This document shows, piece after piece, positions 1 to 11,470 of a stretch of DNA of 64,000 bases (positions are counted from its first letter, which is position 1; every line of letters starts with the position of its first letter). Source of the DNA: Platynereis dumerilii (lineage: Eukaryota; Annelida; Polychaeta; Phyllodocida; Nereididae); assembly GCA_026936325.1 (NCBI GenBank), contig JAPTHN010000042.1, positions 2,046,001 to 2,110,000 of the forward strand, given 5' to 3'. The position numbers and the translations under genes are program-made. Below the pieces are notes generated by a model that searched no databases, was not told where the DNA came from, and saw only the letters and a list, made by a program, of their open reading frames with translations.

Positions 1-235
1 CTCGCCTCTCCTGCTCTTCCTCTTTCTCCTCCTCAATTTCCATCTCCATTCTCCCCTTTCCTCCTCTTCCTCCTCTTTCTCCTACTCCTGCTTCTCCTCC
101 TAGCTCTTCTCCTCCTCTTCCTCCTCTTCCGTCATCCTCTTCTTCCCACTTCTCCTCCTATCCCTGCCCCTCCGTCCCCTCATTAACCTCTTGTTCCAAG
201 ACTTCCTTCTTGTATATCCTCCCATCTCCCTCTCT
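1..235. repeat. Polypyrimidine (CTC/CTT) tract at the left edge of unit A
   Basis: The + strand is almost wholly C and T, built from irregular CTC, CTT and CCT triplets with no fixed longer period. Similar tracts precede the same flanking sequence at about 10045-11480, 24879-25735 and 54706-54765, so the tract marks the start of each repeated unit. In copies B and C it has grown into a 39-bp minisatellite. The left end is cut by the window edge. Confidence 0.85.
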
Positions 236-682
236 TTATATCGCTCCAGGTTGTCAAGCAATCAATATCATACCCTCTTTTACACTATGCCTAATAACAC
301 TCAGCCGTAATTAAACCCAGGGAAGCACGTTTCCACACTTTATGCTCCGATATCATGTCATGTTTCATCGAGGAGGTGCTTAAACAGGCACTTCATTACA
401 GGAAAATGTCAACTAATCGCCCTTTAACACAAGAGTGCTTTATCATTGATGTCACATCAATGATATTGAGAAATATGTGAGAGTAAATGTGTGAGCTTCA
501 AAGTAACGAAACTTGAAAATATTTGTTATGGAAACATTAAGATGTATTATGCAGGTCAGAGGTTATATAGACGCTGCAAAGTGACAATGGAAAGGTGAAG
601 TACCTGGCTGATGTGATGATCAGAGATAGCTCAAGTCTTATTTGAAAAAACTTGCAGTGCATTGCTCACAGATATGGTTTAA
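236..682. repeat. Unit A, left flank (non-coding)
   Basis: This flank is homologous by eye to 11520-11760, 25780-26010 and, more weakly, 54780-54980. Shared words include ACACTCAGCC, TAATTAAA, TCATGTCATGTT and the string around GAGGTGCTTAAACAG. Small insertions and deletions not divisible by three separate the copies and no reading frame is shared, so it is treated as non-coding. Confidence 0.7.
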
Positions 683-2328
683 GGCCTAGTTCAAAAATAA
701 TGAAGCCAAAGTGTGACATGACCATCAAAATTTTAGAATGTTTATAAGTATCAAATGACCACATAATATTGTAACAAACATGTCTAAGTTCTAGAAACTG
801 TATTTACAATTTTGCTGTGGTTTGTGGAAATGACTGATAAAAGCTGAATATTACCAAATTTTATTTATTTTTATTTCCATGGCAGTAAAAGAAAAGTAGA
901 CTAAATGGTAACTTATCATCAAATTAAATCGAATTTTTTTTTTGGATGACAAAACTCATATACTCTTAAGCCTCCATGGCTGTTTTCATCCAAATTCACG
1001 AAATATTTTATGAGGAAAACAGTATTTTTCGAAATTTTGCCGCAATATTAAAAAAAAAACTTTCAAATTTTCTCCCCAGATGTACATATTTTCCTCTAAA
1101 ACGATTTCACCTGTCCTGTGTTATGCACCCAAATGTGGGCTTCGAGTTGGTACCAAATAAGTGCCACCAAAATGAATATGGACAGAGCAAATGATGATAG
1201 AAGCGTGTTTTTTAGCCTATTTTTCCACTAAAAAAGCCAATTTTGGGTACTTGTGTGACACAAAAGTCAAAAAAGTGTTCTGGTTTTGACCCAAATCCAT
1301 TTTAAATGTATTATCAGTAATAACTGGATGAAGCGGAAGAGTAATTACAAAATTAAAGTGAAATTTGTACTGGTTATTGCCTATTTCGACAAATTGGCCC
1401 AAAATTTTGAGGAAAGCTTCACAAAGAGCAAAATTTTGATAATTAAACATTGAAACATACTCCAACTACTGAAATATTGTGTTGATTATCACTAAAAGTA
1501 ATATTAGAATGATTACTTTACTCCTTACAAGAAAACCATGAAAATATGATCAATATTTTCCATAGCGTTACGCTTGCGACAAAGCCCCATTTGTATTTTA
1601 CCACCAGAAACCAGCTGCGGACATGGATTACTTGATTGTTTCTCAATACTACACAGATTTTGCATATTACAAGCCAAACAAGATTTAAAACGGAGCTTTT
1701 ATTCCTCTGTGGCACTAGAAAGTGTTCTGGGCGTTACGCTTGCGACGGATTCACCTACCCTGCTATTCATTGGAATTTTTTAGTGAACTAAATTTTCCAC
1801 AACCACAAGAAGCTCCAAAATGGGTAAGCAGATATAAGACTAGGTCTCAAGGGCCAAACGATTCAACTGACATATGTCAAAGGGGCACTAGAGCATCCCA
1901 GATCAGTAAGTGTCAAATTTTGCTTAATTTTTGGAAGTCAACCTTTGAATCAAAATAGCTCAATAATGTCAACACAGGCAAATATAAATACTTGATTTGA
2001 TGGATTTATGAAGCCTGAGGATGTAGAGATTCAAAAAAGTGTAATGCGAAATTGCCTTAGAATATGTCCAAATTTGTAAAACTGAAAGAATTCAAGTGGT
2101 AAAAAATGTCATGTCACGTTTTTTTGGTGAAAAAATGCCGGTTTTTCAATGTAATTCAACTCTATCTCAATAACTATGAGACAGAATGTCATGAAATTTT
2201 CAGGAAAGTTGCACAAGAATGTACTTAAAGCAATGATGTACCATTAAGTTGTCACATACAGCCATTCTCATATTTTGAGACCCCTACAGAAAATAAGCTG
2301 CGTGGCTTCATTATTTTTGAACTAGGCC
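683..2328. mobile_element. Non-autonomous DNA transposon with TTAA (or TA) flanks
   Basis: The ends are inverted repeats: GGCCTAGTTCAAAAATAATG at the left, and its complement, with a few changes further in, at the right (2301-2328). Both ends abut TTAA (679-682 and 2329-2332), which fits a piggyBac-type duplication. An equally valid reading is a TA duplication with the terminal repeat starting AGGCC, as in Tc1/mariner. The 1.65-kb interior has only short reading frames of at most about 82 codons, none like a transposase. A 12-bp word, GCGTTACGCTTG, occurs twice inside (near 1565 and 1732). It lies inside unit A and is absent from B, C and D at the matching point. Confidence 0.8.
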
Positions 2329-2332
2329 TTAA

Positions 2333-4554
2333 GCTTTCATGAAAGACTTGATTTTATTGACTCTAAATTTAAGAATGATTTTAATGGCAATGATTTTAGA
2401 CTCTTTATGCAAATATGGACTGAACAGCTTTTAACAAGTGATGAAATTGACTCTTTTCTATTTCATATATTCTGTGATTGGTCTTTTATACATTTTACTA
2501 CATTTTTTATAAATTTACATATACAAATTATGCTTTTTACAAATGCATGAATAAATTATATATATATAAAAACTCTCTTGAAACTTGAGGTGGCATTATA
2601 GAGTGCAAAACACTGTAAGCTTATACTGTGTAGTAACATTAATTATGTTGGGTTGAAATCCTGTAATGATTATAGAAAAAAGTTTGTCCGAAACATGACT
2701 CTGCTCATATTTCTAATGTTTCCAAGTAAAATTGTCATCATCAAAAATGTCTTTGATCCCAGGTTCTTTCTATATAGCCGTACGGAAATAACTGACGATC
2801 AATTTGCAACAACTAATTTCTCTAGAAGTCGAAGATATGGGTAAAGAGCAATATAAATAAATTCCATGTGAAGTGTCCATGGAAATTATGTATTCATTCA
2901 GCCTTATTAATTTTGTTCATAAATTTTGTCGTATATATTTAATTGATTTGATTGCAGCCATTCCCATTTCTTTCCACTATTTTTCAAATTTGACAGAGAA
3001 ATATTTGTCCTGAATTTTGCTTATTCCTTTATCAGCTCAACCAGCTCGATTTTTATTCCACCCAGTGATTCTTATCCTTACCTTATTCAAATCAAGCATC
3101 GGAATTGTCAAATCGAAAATAAGAATACAATTTTCAATTGATTATTACCTTTGATTACTTGAGCATAGTAGTAATGTTGGTATTCAAATTGAAGCTCTTT
3201 TCCTGCTTAAAGCTGCTCTGAATGATAAAATGATTTGCTAAATATCGGTAGTATAATGTTCATTATGATATAAACTTGTGATCATTAAATTTCTGATTAA
3301 GTTATATTCCTATTTCTTTGAATACATTAATTATTTAATATTTTTGTAATATTTTTTCTGGATAGTTTTCTCCTCCTGCAGCACAGTCATTTAGTAATAA
3401 CACCACAATGAGCATTGTTCTAAGTATATTGTAATTAAGCTAACAAATTCTTACAATGGTGATGACATCACAAAGAAGAAAGCAATCAAGCTGGTGATTT
3501 TTTTCTGTGCGTACCCGAAATAAATCTAGCGGTCATTTAGTGCAAATATTTGATCATTTCAATAGGAAAAAATGATCGTACATCTGAGAAATTTTACATA
3601 CTCAGCAATATGAGCAGGATGCACAGGATAATGTAAAAATCAGACAAAGTTTGGGTCCAATCCCAACCTATCAATCAGAGTAACTTTAATGAGATGGTGT
3701 AACTTAAATGTGTGTACCTATATTCCTTGTTATGTTATTCAATATAGCATCTAACCTTAATGCTGTAAAATCAGGCAAAATTTGTTGCTTTGGGAGTGCC
3801 CTGTGGCCTGAAATGACCGCATCTTGGCAAAATATGAATGGATTTGTGATGAGAATAGTGGAAAGCTCAAATAAAAAAAAGTTACCATTCCGCTAGTGGA
3901 AGGACAACTTCCTTCATCCATACCCCTAAAAACCGGGATTTCACCCATTGCAGTACAATATTATATTTCAAATTGCGGTAGGATCCTCTCAAATTTGTCC
4001 GATTTGGCTCAAATTTTTACTGAATTTATTTTGTATATATATTGAAACATATTTGGGAGGTGCCCCATTGAAAATTCAAAAGTTTATTTTTAATTTGTGC
4101 AATCTGCATCACACTAGTATTTATAATGCAAAATCATATCCCATTGGCATTATTTTGTTTACATTTGCATTAATCCAAAATATTTTCTTTATAATTCTTA
4201 ATTTTGTTAGCATGAAATCAAATATCGAATTACACCTTCTCCTTTTGTTGACCCATTGCGTTGACGCCTGGCATTATCTGAAAAGAATGGAAAATAACGA
4301 CACTTTTTTCATATTAAACTATTTTGTAACCAGAGCAAATAAGCAAAATAACCGTCCAGCTTTCCCACAAATGGAAATTTAAGTAACTTTATCCGCCGAG
4401 GGAAAGTGGCAAACTGGCCATAGAAAATGTTTACGTAGTTCGCTTTTTTTTTCCCCTGTTTACTTTCTTATGTATTTGGTAAGAAGAAAATAATACGATA
4501 GCCTCTGGCCACCAAATATTTTTCAGTTAGATTTCGTGACATTGAAAGAAAAGA
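2333..4554. repeat. Unit A, middle flank; no gene seen
   Basis: Positions 2640-2830 match 11920-12060 and 26160-26310, with shared words such as TAATGATTA, ATATTTCTAATGTTTC, ATCATCAAAAATG and CAGGTTCTTT. Weaker similarity continues near 3000-3040 (TTTGTCCTGA). A 144-codon open frame at 3948-4382 is hydrophobic, has no family resemblance that I can name, and sits in AT-rich DNA where such frames arise by chance. Nothing else stands out in this stretch. Confidence 0.5.
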
Positions 4555-4770
4555 AAGAACACAGAACCTTGTATGGCTTGACCATAGATGGGATGGATGG
4601 GATGATGATTGCAGCATTGTGTCCTGCATTTATTCATAATGTAGGCTAATAAGGACAGGCAGATGACACGGCATTGAGGAGAACGGTGATTGAAACCGCC
4701 ATCCAACATAGGCCCATCTGACCTGGCAAGCCCTAGATTCGAACTCTGGATCCAGGGATTGGCAGCCTAG
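4555..4770 (-). mobile_element. tRNA-derived SINE, diverged copy
   Basis: Read on the minus strand, the 5' part holds a box-B-like GTTCGAATCTAGGG (near 4731-4745). It is followed by a body containing CATGTTGGATGG-like and TTTCAATCA words. The body aligns with a second copy at 33811-34010 (shared: TGATTGAAAC, CATCCAACATAGG, GGCA.TGAGG). The A-rich 3' side lies near 4540-4560. No clean target duplication was found. RNA polymerase III ancestry is inferred from box B; the first promoter box is too decayed to call. Confidence 0.55.
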
Positions 4771-4804
4771 ATAATAAGTGGAAAAGATAAGATAAGATAC
4801 TTGA

Positions 4805-7480
4805 GAGCATAATTATACCCAATCTGCAGAAGCGACCAGATGCATAAAAACTTTTGAAAATTGATGAGAATTCAAGGGATGTCAAGACATGATAAATATA
4901 CCAGTAGTGATAGTTCAGCATACTTGAAATTTATGGTAATACATGTTTTTTTCACTAGATAGTATACCTGTGGTGAGCATTGAGCAATCCAGAATCTACA
5001 GGCAAGGAGTGATCGACTGAAAATGAGTGTATGGAACTGAAGGTGCTCATTGACATTGCAGTGCATCATCCATGCTTAAAAAGCACTGCTGTACATGAAA
5101 ACCGAAATGGATAGAGGGGAGGGGATAAATATATCAAACTCAAAAGGGCAGAGTCAGCTGTTGAATTATTCAGACAGGATTCTGATTTAGCAGACATATA
5201 TCTCATGTAGGCATATCACTTTTACAGTATTTGCGATAAAATGAAAACTGAAGTGCTTTTGTGTTTGCTACCCTTTTTGCATGGAAATTGTTAAAGATTA
5301 TCAAATTGGTTGTGTCAGGAAAACATTTTTCATGATTAGGGCTATACAATATTGATTAGAAATACCACACAAATGATACAATTTTCATTGGCAAGAAATC
5401 ACATTACCTGCAGTGTAGTATTCTTTGAGACAAACATTTAAGAGGTTATTTTCAAACAAAAAAGTATGACTTTTCCAAATTCAAACCTGAGTTTAAAATT
5501 TTCCCTGATATAGCTGTTTGCATGTCCTTTACATTAGGCATGCCTTCATTCTTTGTCTTTATTCACTTAATCCATTCATTCCTTTTGACTTTGAGGTTGG
5601 GATTTCAAGGATGAAGCTGCTCTTTGATTTTAGCTTGCTTTGTAGGTTTGTTTGGAGTGCTTGAGGCAAATGTAATGGCTTTCAGAGTGACTCAGTGATC
5701 AAAATGCAATGGTTTGCTTTAGGCAATCCAGTGTACAGCTTTCAGGACAGAAGTACACATGTTTATGTACATAGCACATGCATGTGTCTTTGTTTGAACT
5801 GTTTTGTGCACAATCCTAGGAATTCAGCCTCTCTGTGAAATACTCAGAAGCCATTCTTTTCTCCAGGCCTCAACTTGTATGAATATGAATTATAGTCTTA
5901 CTGCAAAGGAACACGCATGCTGATATACAGCTTTGTTTTTGGGCTTTATAGATTCTCTTTAAAGCACTCGCAGTCTTTAGAGCAGTCTGACATTAAAAGA
6001 GCATTTATTGATTTTTTACACAAATGACATGCTTTAAAAAATTAAGTTGCAGCACGCCAACTTGGCTGTTGACATTTAGGGAATCTTTCAAGAACGTTAT
6101 GTGACATAATTCATACAAATTTCAATCAAGAGCACAGTTCAAACTTCTTCTTCTGTTATGGTAATGGATTCACAACCCCATGACAGATTAGAAACGTGTG
6201 AAATATGGAAGGAAAGTCATAAATGTGTTTATAAAGTTGTTGCAGGACTCTAGCACACTTTTATTCTATTCAACCTGGAAAGTGTTCAAGAAAGTTCAAG
6301 CAATGCTCTTTCTCCAGAAGAAAAAGTTAGTCTCATAATAATAAATATTAATGAGCTTCTTTTACTGCTCAATTGACATGGAACTATTCCATTTTCTGTT
6401 GGTCAGAGTTGCTCAGACCTCATGAAAGCAGACAATGCACACACAGTTGCCCTTTCTGACATTCTTCTATATTGTCCAAATGAACCATCTCACAGGCTCA
6501 TTACCTATTTTATTCATGAGGTCTGCACGTTGGACTTTCCCTTGGTGCAGCATGCTGGGCCCCATTAATGTCAAGAAGGAACTTTCAGGCTCCCAAAGAC
6601 CTTATAGCCACACTGACTATTGTTTGACTTAAATTAATTGCTTAACCCACTTTACATAGTATTGCACAAGTTTTTAAAAAGCTGCAAAATATTAGCTGGT
6701 GAGACTTATTTAACACCATGTTTATCTTTATTACAGCCATTTGAGAAATGTTTTAGTGCGTGAAGTAAACATTTTAGTCAGAAGACATTTAGATATTGTT
6801 AATACACTCACAACAATAAGCTATGGTAGCTCAGACAAATTTGGCTTAATCATTTGAGCTGACTCAAAATGTCAAATTTTACAGCGTATTGAACAAAGAT
6901 TAAAGAGCTCCTATTTCATACTTATATCAAAACAAGTGCTCTGATGCACAGAAGACTGAGACTAGGCTGTCTAGGGTAATCTATCACAATATTTATTCAT
7001 CCGAAATTGACACTTGTTGGATGAAAGGAAATTGATGCTTTAGGGTTGAAGAACAATATCATTCATAACACAAGGATCCACCTATGGATCCAGGGTACAG
7101 ACATCCTAGGGGTACCTCTTGTGATGTCATAAAGGGAATTCCATTGATTATAGTGTAATAATTAAGAGTTTGCTTGCCTAAGACTCTGATAATGATGAAT
7201 GACATAATTAAGCCGGATGGTAACCCCATGTATGTCAAGCTATAAGAACACTGGACTTGCCTCTTATTAATAATAGTAATGATTTACTGTTGATTGATTA
7301 AGGACATGACTCAAAGGGGTATTGGTACAATTTGCCCAATTTGGATGCCGTTATGATTCCCCTAGGATACGATATATTATACATTTTAATGAATAGAATA
7401 ACTATTTGCAGGCTAAATTGAGACAAATGCAGAAAATAACTAAAAACATACTTTAGCATCCACGTTATGTGTTTCATCAA
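4805..7480. repeat. Unit A, conserved module (blocks gamma, delta, zeta), first copy
   Basis: This 2.7-kb stretch is repeated directly downstream at 7490-9440. Within it, block gamma (about 5131-5215), block delta (about 5587-5690) and block zeta (about 6405-6605) recur in the same order in units B, C and D. A CA-like word cluster AACATGCATGTTGATA-like lies near 5910. A palindromic element relative (GAGCTGACTCAAAA...TTTACAG) sits at about 6805-6893. The blocks differ between copies by indels not divisible by three and carry stops in every frame, so I infer a non-coding function or a defunct element rather than a protein. Confidence 0.7.
6414..6541. promoter_or_regulatory. Block zeta core: 13-bp inverted repeat plus kappaB-like site
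   Basis: CAGACCTCATGAA (6414-6426) and its exact complement TTCATGAGGTCTG (6513-6525) enclose 86 bases. GGACTTTCCC follows at 6532-6541 and resembles the NF-kappaB consensus read on the other strand. The same arms and the same downstream decamer occur in units B, C and D. Whether this is an RNA stem, a regulatory site or the ends of a small old insertion cannot be told from sequence alone. Confidence 0.4.
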
Positions 7481-7489
7481 TTATCATTC

Positions 7490-9440
7490 AAGATCTTTAT
7501 ATATGTGGTTCAGTGATTAGGTCCTACAATATAAAAGAACTTTTGAAAAATGATGAGAAATCAAAGGAATTTAAGACATGATTAATATACCAACAGTAAT
7601 TGTCCTGTATATTTGAAATTTACGGTGGAACTTTTTTTTTCGCTAGATATTACAAGTGTATAACAGTAGTGAGCACTGAGCAATCCAAAATCTAGACAAT
7701 GAGTGACTAAAAATGAGCTAATGGAACTAAAAGGTGCTCATTGATATCTTAGTTTATCGGCCATGCTAAAAAGCACTGCTTTGAAACCGGAAATAGATAG
7801 AGGGGAGGGGATGAATATATCAAACTCAAAAGGACAGAGTCAGCTGTTGAATTATTCAGACAGGATTCTTGTTTAGCAGACATACTTCTATATCTCATGC
7901 AGGCATATCACTTTTACAGTATTTGTGATGAGATGAAAAATGTAGTGCATCTGTGTAAAAGCTACCCTATTTGCATGAAAATTGTTAAAGATAATCAAAT
8001 TTGTTGTGTCAGGATAATATTTTTTTATGATTTGGGTGAAATGCATTGATAATAAAAAAATGACACAATTTTAGGACTTTTTTCCCAATTTGTAGGATAT
8101 CGTATTCCCTGCAGTGTAATACTCTTTTTAGACAAACTTTTAAGAGGTTATTTAAAAAAAAAGTATGACTTTTTCAAATTCAAACCTGAGTTTAAAATGT
8201 TCCCTGACTTAGCTGTTTGCATGTCCTTTACATTAGGCATGCCTTCATTCTTTGTCTTCATTTACTTAATCCATTCATTCATTTTGACTTTGAGGTTGGG
8301 ATTTCAAGGATGAAGCTGCTTTGATTTTAGCTTGCTTTGTAGGTTTGTTTGGGGTGCTTAAGGCAAATGTAATGGCTGCAGAGTGTTTCAGTGATCAAAA
8401 TGTGATGGCTTGCTTCAGACAATCCAGTATAAAGATTTTAGGACCCAAGTACACATATTTATGTACTTAGCACATGCATGTGTTTGAACTGTTTTGTGCA
8501 CAATCCTTGAAATTCAGCTTCTCTGTGAAATACTCGGAAGCCATTCTTTTCTCCAGGCCTCAACTTGAATGAATGGAAAGAATGAATTATACACTGTAGT
8601 CTTACTGCAAAAGAACATGCATGTTGATATACAGACTTGTTCTGAAGCATTTAGGATTCTCTTTAAAGCACTCTCAGACTTTGAGTAGGCTGACATTAAA
8701 AGGACATTTATTGATGTTTTCCTCGAATGACATGCTTAAAACTTTAAGTGGCTACATGCCAATTTGCCTGTTTACATTTGAGGAATTCTTCAAGAATGTT
8801 ATGTGACATTATTCATACACTGTTCTTCTTTCTTCATGACGATTTCAATTGGTGAAAGCTTTCTTTGTTCTTTCATACTAATTTCTAAACACATGCTCCT
8901 CTGCACAGAAGACTAATACCAGGCTATCTTGGGTTATAACTTATATATGACAATGTTTATTCATCCAAAATAGACACATGCTGGATAAAAGAAGATTGAT
9001 GCTTTAGGGTTGAAGAACAATGTAATTTATAACACACGGATCCATCTACATTTATCCTATGGGTATCTTTTATGATGTAATGTAGGGAAATCCATTGATT
9101 ATAGTGTAATAATCAAGGATTTGTCTGCCTGAGACTCTGACAATGATGAAAGACATAATTAAGCCAAATGGTAACCGCATGTATGTCAAGCAATATGAGC
9201 ATAGAACACATTCAACATACTCCTTATTAATTGCTTATTGTTGATCAATTAATGGCCTGACCTGAAATGGTATGGGACACCATTTGTCCAATGTGGGCAA
9301 TGGTCATGTGGATGCTTGTATGATTCCCCAATATTTATCTGCAAGAAAACATAAAATTTACAAAAAAATGCACGTCTTTTAGGTATTGGCAAAATGCTGA
9401 ATTAAGACAATTGCAAACAGCAAATAAAAGTATTTTAGCA
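7490..9440. repeat. Second, partly deleted copy of the unit A module
   Basis: This is a direct repeat of 4805-7480. It matches from TTTTGAAAA.TGATGAGAA (about 7540, compare 4852) through gamma (7817-7905), delta (8285-8380) and the AACATGCATGTTGATATA word (8614) to GACATAATTAAGCC (9150, compare 7201). The part that should hold zeta (about 6120-6900 in the first copy) is missing near 8830. Divergence is far greater than between units B and C, so this tandem duplication is old. Confidence 0.75.
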
Positions 9441-9442
9441 AA

Positions 9443-9892
9443 TGGGTCATTCCATGTTAGATCAGGAAGTGGCTTCCACCATCCTGTCTGTAAATAGGCT
9501 GAAAAAATTATGTTGTCTCGAAGGATGAACTTCCTAAAAAGTTCAGCTTGATCGGTCAATTTTTCACAATTTGGTAGAAAACAATAAATGTCTACCTTTA
9601 ATTATTTTTCATTGTCCAGTCAGTGGAGATCTCGAATTTAAAAGCTCAAGGATGACTATTAAGTGATTTAATTAGCAAAGTATGCAGTTGTGGTCAATTC
9701 GATGCTTGGAAAACTAGTAAAATCAGCAATTGTCAAACCTCAGCCAAATAGTGAAAAATTTACCGATTAATCTAAAATTTTCAGGATATTCAACTTTTAG
9801 GACATCAAACAACACACATATTTCTTTCAGCAAATTCGCAGACAGGTTCTTAAATTTTCTGGAAATCTGATGATTTGACATGGAATGACCCA
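9443..9892. mobile_element. Palindromic non-autonomous transposon (MITE)
   Basis: The ends TGGGTCATTCCATGT and ACATGGAATGACCCA are inverted repeats, and the similarity between arms runs inward about 150 bp (for example GCTGAAA, GATGAACTTCCT, TTTTTCAC.ATTTGG). A relative in opposite orientation begins at 24316. No transposase-like reading frame is present. The target duplication is unclear: gcaaa on the left, gcaca on the right. Confidence 0.75.
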
Positions 9893-10134
9893 GCACAATG
9901 GTACACATAATAGGTGTTAAATATAGAACTGAAAGTGTCTTTCTGAGTGTCAAACGGCATTTTGCTATATTGCATTCATATTATATTTATACAATATAGA
10001 CTGTACGGTAAAGAATATTTATTATTGTTTATATATATGAATGAAACTCCTCCTACTCCCTCGCCCCTCCTGATCCAGCATACACTTGCTGCTTTCATTT
10101 CCAATCTCCAATCTCATCTGCTCTCCTTTATCAT
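9893..10134. other. Short unique spacer leading into the pyrimidine tract
   Basis: The AT-rich spacer turns CT-rich from about 10045 on. An open frame reading into the minisatellite (9947-10243) has no coding signature beyond the repeat itself. Confidence 0.5.
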
Positions 10135-11470
10135 CCTCTACCCATCTCCAGCTTCTTCTAACCACCTCCTCCTCCTCTCTACCCATCTCCAGCTTCTTCT
10201 AACCACCTCCTCCTCCTCTCTACCCATCTCCAGCTTCTTCTAACCACCTCCTTCTCCTCTCTACCCATATCCAGCTTCTTCTAACCACCTCCTCCTCCTC
10301 TCTACCCATCTCCAGCTTCTTCTAACCACCCCCTCCTCCTCTCTACCCATCTCCAGCTTCTTCTAACCACCCCCCCTCCTCTCTACCCATCTCCAGCTTC
10401 TTCTAACCACCTCATCCTCCTCTCTACCCATCTCCAGCTTCTTCTAACCACCTCCTCCTCCTCTCTACCCATCTCCAGCTTCTTCTAACCACCCCCTCCT
10501 CCCTCTACCCATCTCCAGCTTCTTCTAACCACTTCCTCCTCCTCTCTACCCATCTCCAGCTTCTTCTAACCACCTCCTCCTCCTCTCTACCCATCTCCAG
10601 CTTCTTCTAACCACCTCCTCCTCCTCTCTACCCATCTCCAGCTTCTTCTAACCACCTCCTCCTCCTCTCTACCCATCTCCAGCTTCTTCTAACCACCTCC
10701 TCCTCCTCTCTGCCCATCTCCAGCTTCTTCTAACCACCTCCTCCTCCTCTCTGCCAATCACCAGCTTCTAACCACCTCCTCCTCCAGCTTCTAATAACCA
10801 ACTCCTCCTCCTCTCTACCCATCTCCAGCTTCTTCTAACCACCACCTCCTCCTCTCTACCCATCTCGAGCTTCTTCTTACCACCCCCCTCCTCCTCTCTA
10901 CCCATCTCAAGCTTCTTCTAACCACCCCCTCCTCTCTACCCATCTCCAGCTTCTTCTAACCACCCCTTCCTCCTCTCTACCCGTCTCCAGCTTCTTCTAA
11001 CCACCCCCTCCTCCTCTCTACCCATCTCCAGCTTCTTCTAACCACCTCCTCCTCCTCTCTACCCATCACCAGCTTCTTCCAACCACCTCCTCCTCCTCCA
11101 TCTCCTCCTCTCCACCCATCTCCAGCTTCTTCTGACCACTTCCTCCTCCTCTCTACTCATCTCCAGCTTCTTTTAACCACCTCCTCCTCCTCTCTACCCA
11201 TCTCCAGCTTCTTCTAACCACCTCCTCCTCCTCTCTGCTCATCACCAGCTTCTTCTAACCACCTCCTCCTCCAGCTTCTTCTAACCAACTCCTCCTCCTC
11301 TCTACCCATCTCCAGCTTCTTCTACCCAACTCCTCCTCCTCCCTACCCATCTCCTGTTTCTTCTAACCACCTCCTCCCCCTCTCTTCCCATCTCGAGCTT
11401 CTTCTAACCACCCCCTCCTCCTCTCTACCCATCTCCAGCTTCTTCTCACCACCTCCTCCTCCTCCTACTC
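10135..11470. repeat. 39-bp minisatellite, about 34 units (unit B)
   Basis: The unit is roughly CTCTACCCATCTCCAGCTTC followed by TTCTAACCACCTCCTCCTC, repeated head to tail with substitutions and occasional shortened units (for example near 10770-10800 and 11085-11110). Because 39 is divisible by three, frames can stay open, but the product would be a low-complexity Ser/Leu/Thr string. The + strand is almost free of G except in CCAGC. The tract ends in CTCCTTGTCTTACTCTG, which also ends the unit C tract. Confidence 0.95.

Noticed and set aside
3948-4382. Longest open frame in the window, 144 codons, hydrophobic
   Set aside because: AT-rich composition yields Phe/Ile/Leu/Asn-rich chance frames. 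No conserved copy exists in other units and no family is recognised.
6414-6525. The 13-bp inverted repeat in block zeta considered as the ends of a small hAT-like insertion
   Set aside because: The flanking eight bases do not match (GAGTTGCT against CACGTTGG), and every unit carries it at the same place, so an insertion cannot be shown.
10135-11470. In-frame 39-bp repeat considered as a repetitive protein gene
   Set aside because: Shortened units break the frame, no start or splice context exists, and the product would be simple sequence.
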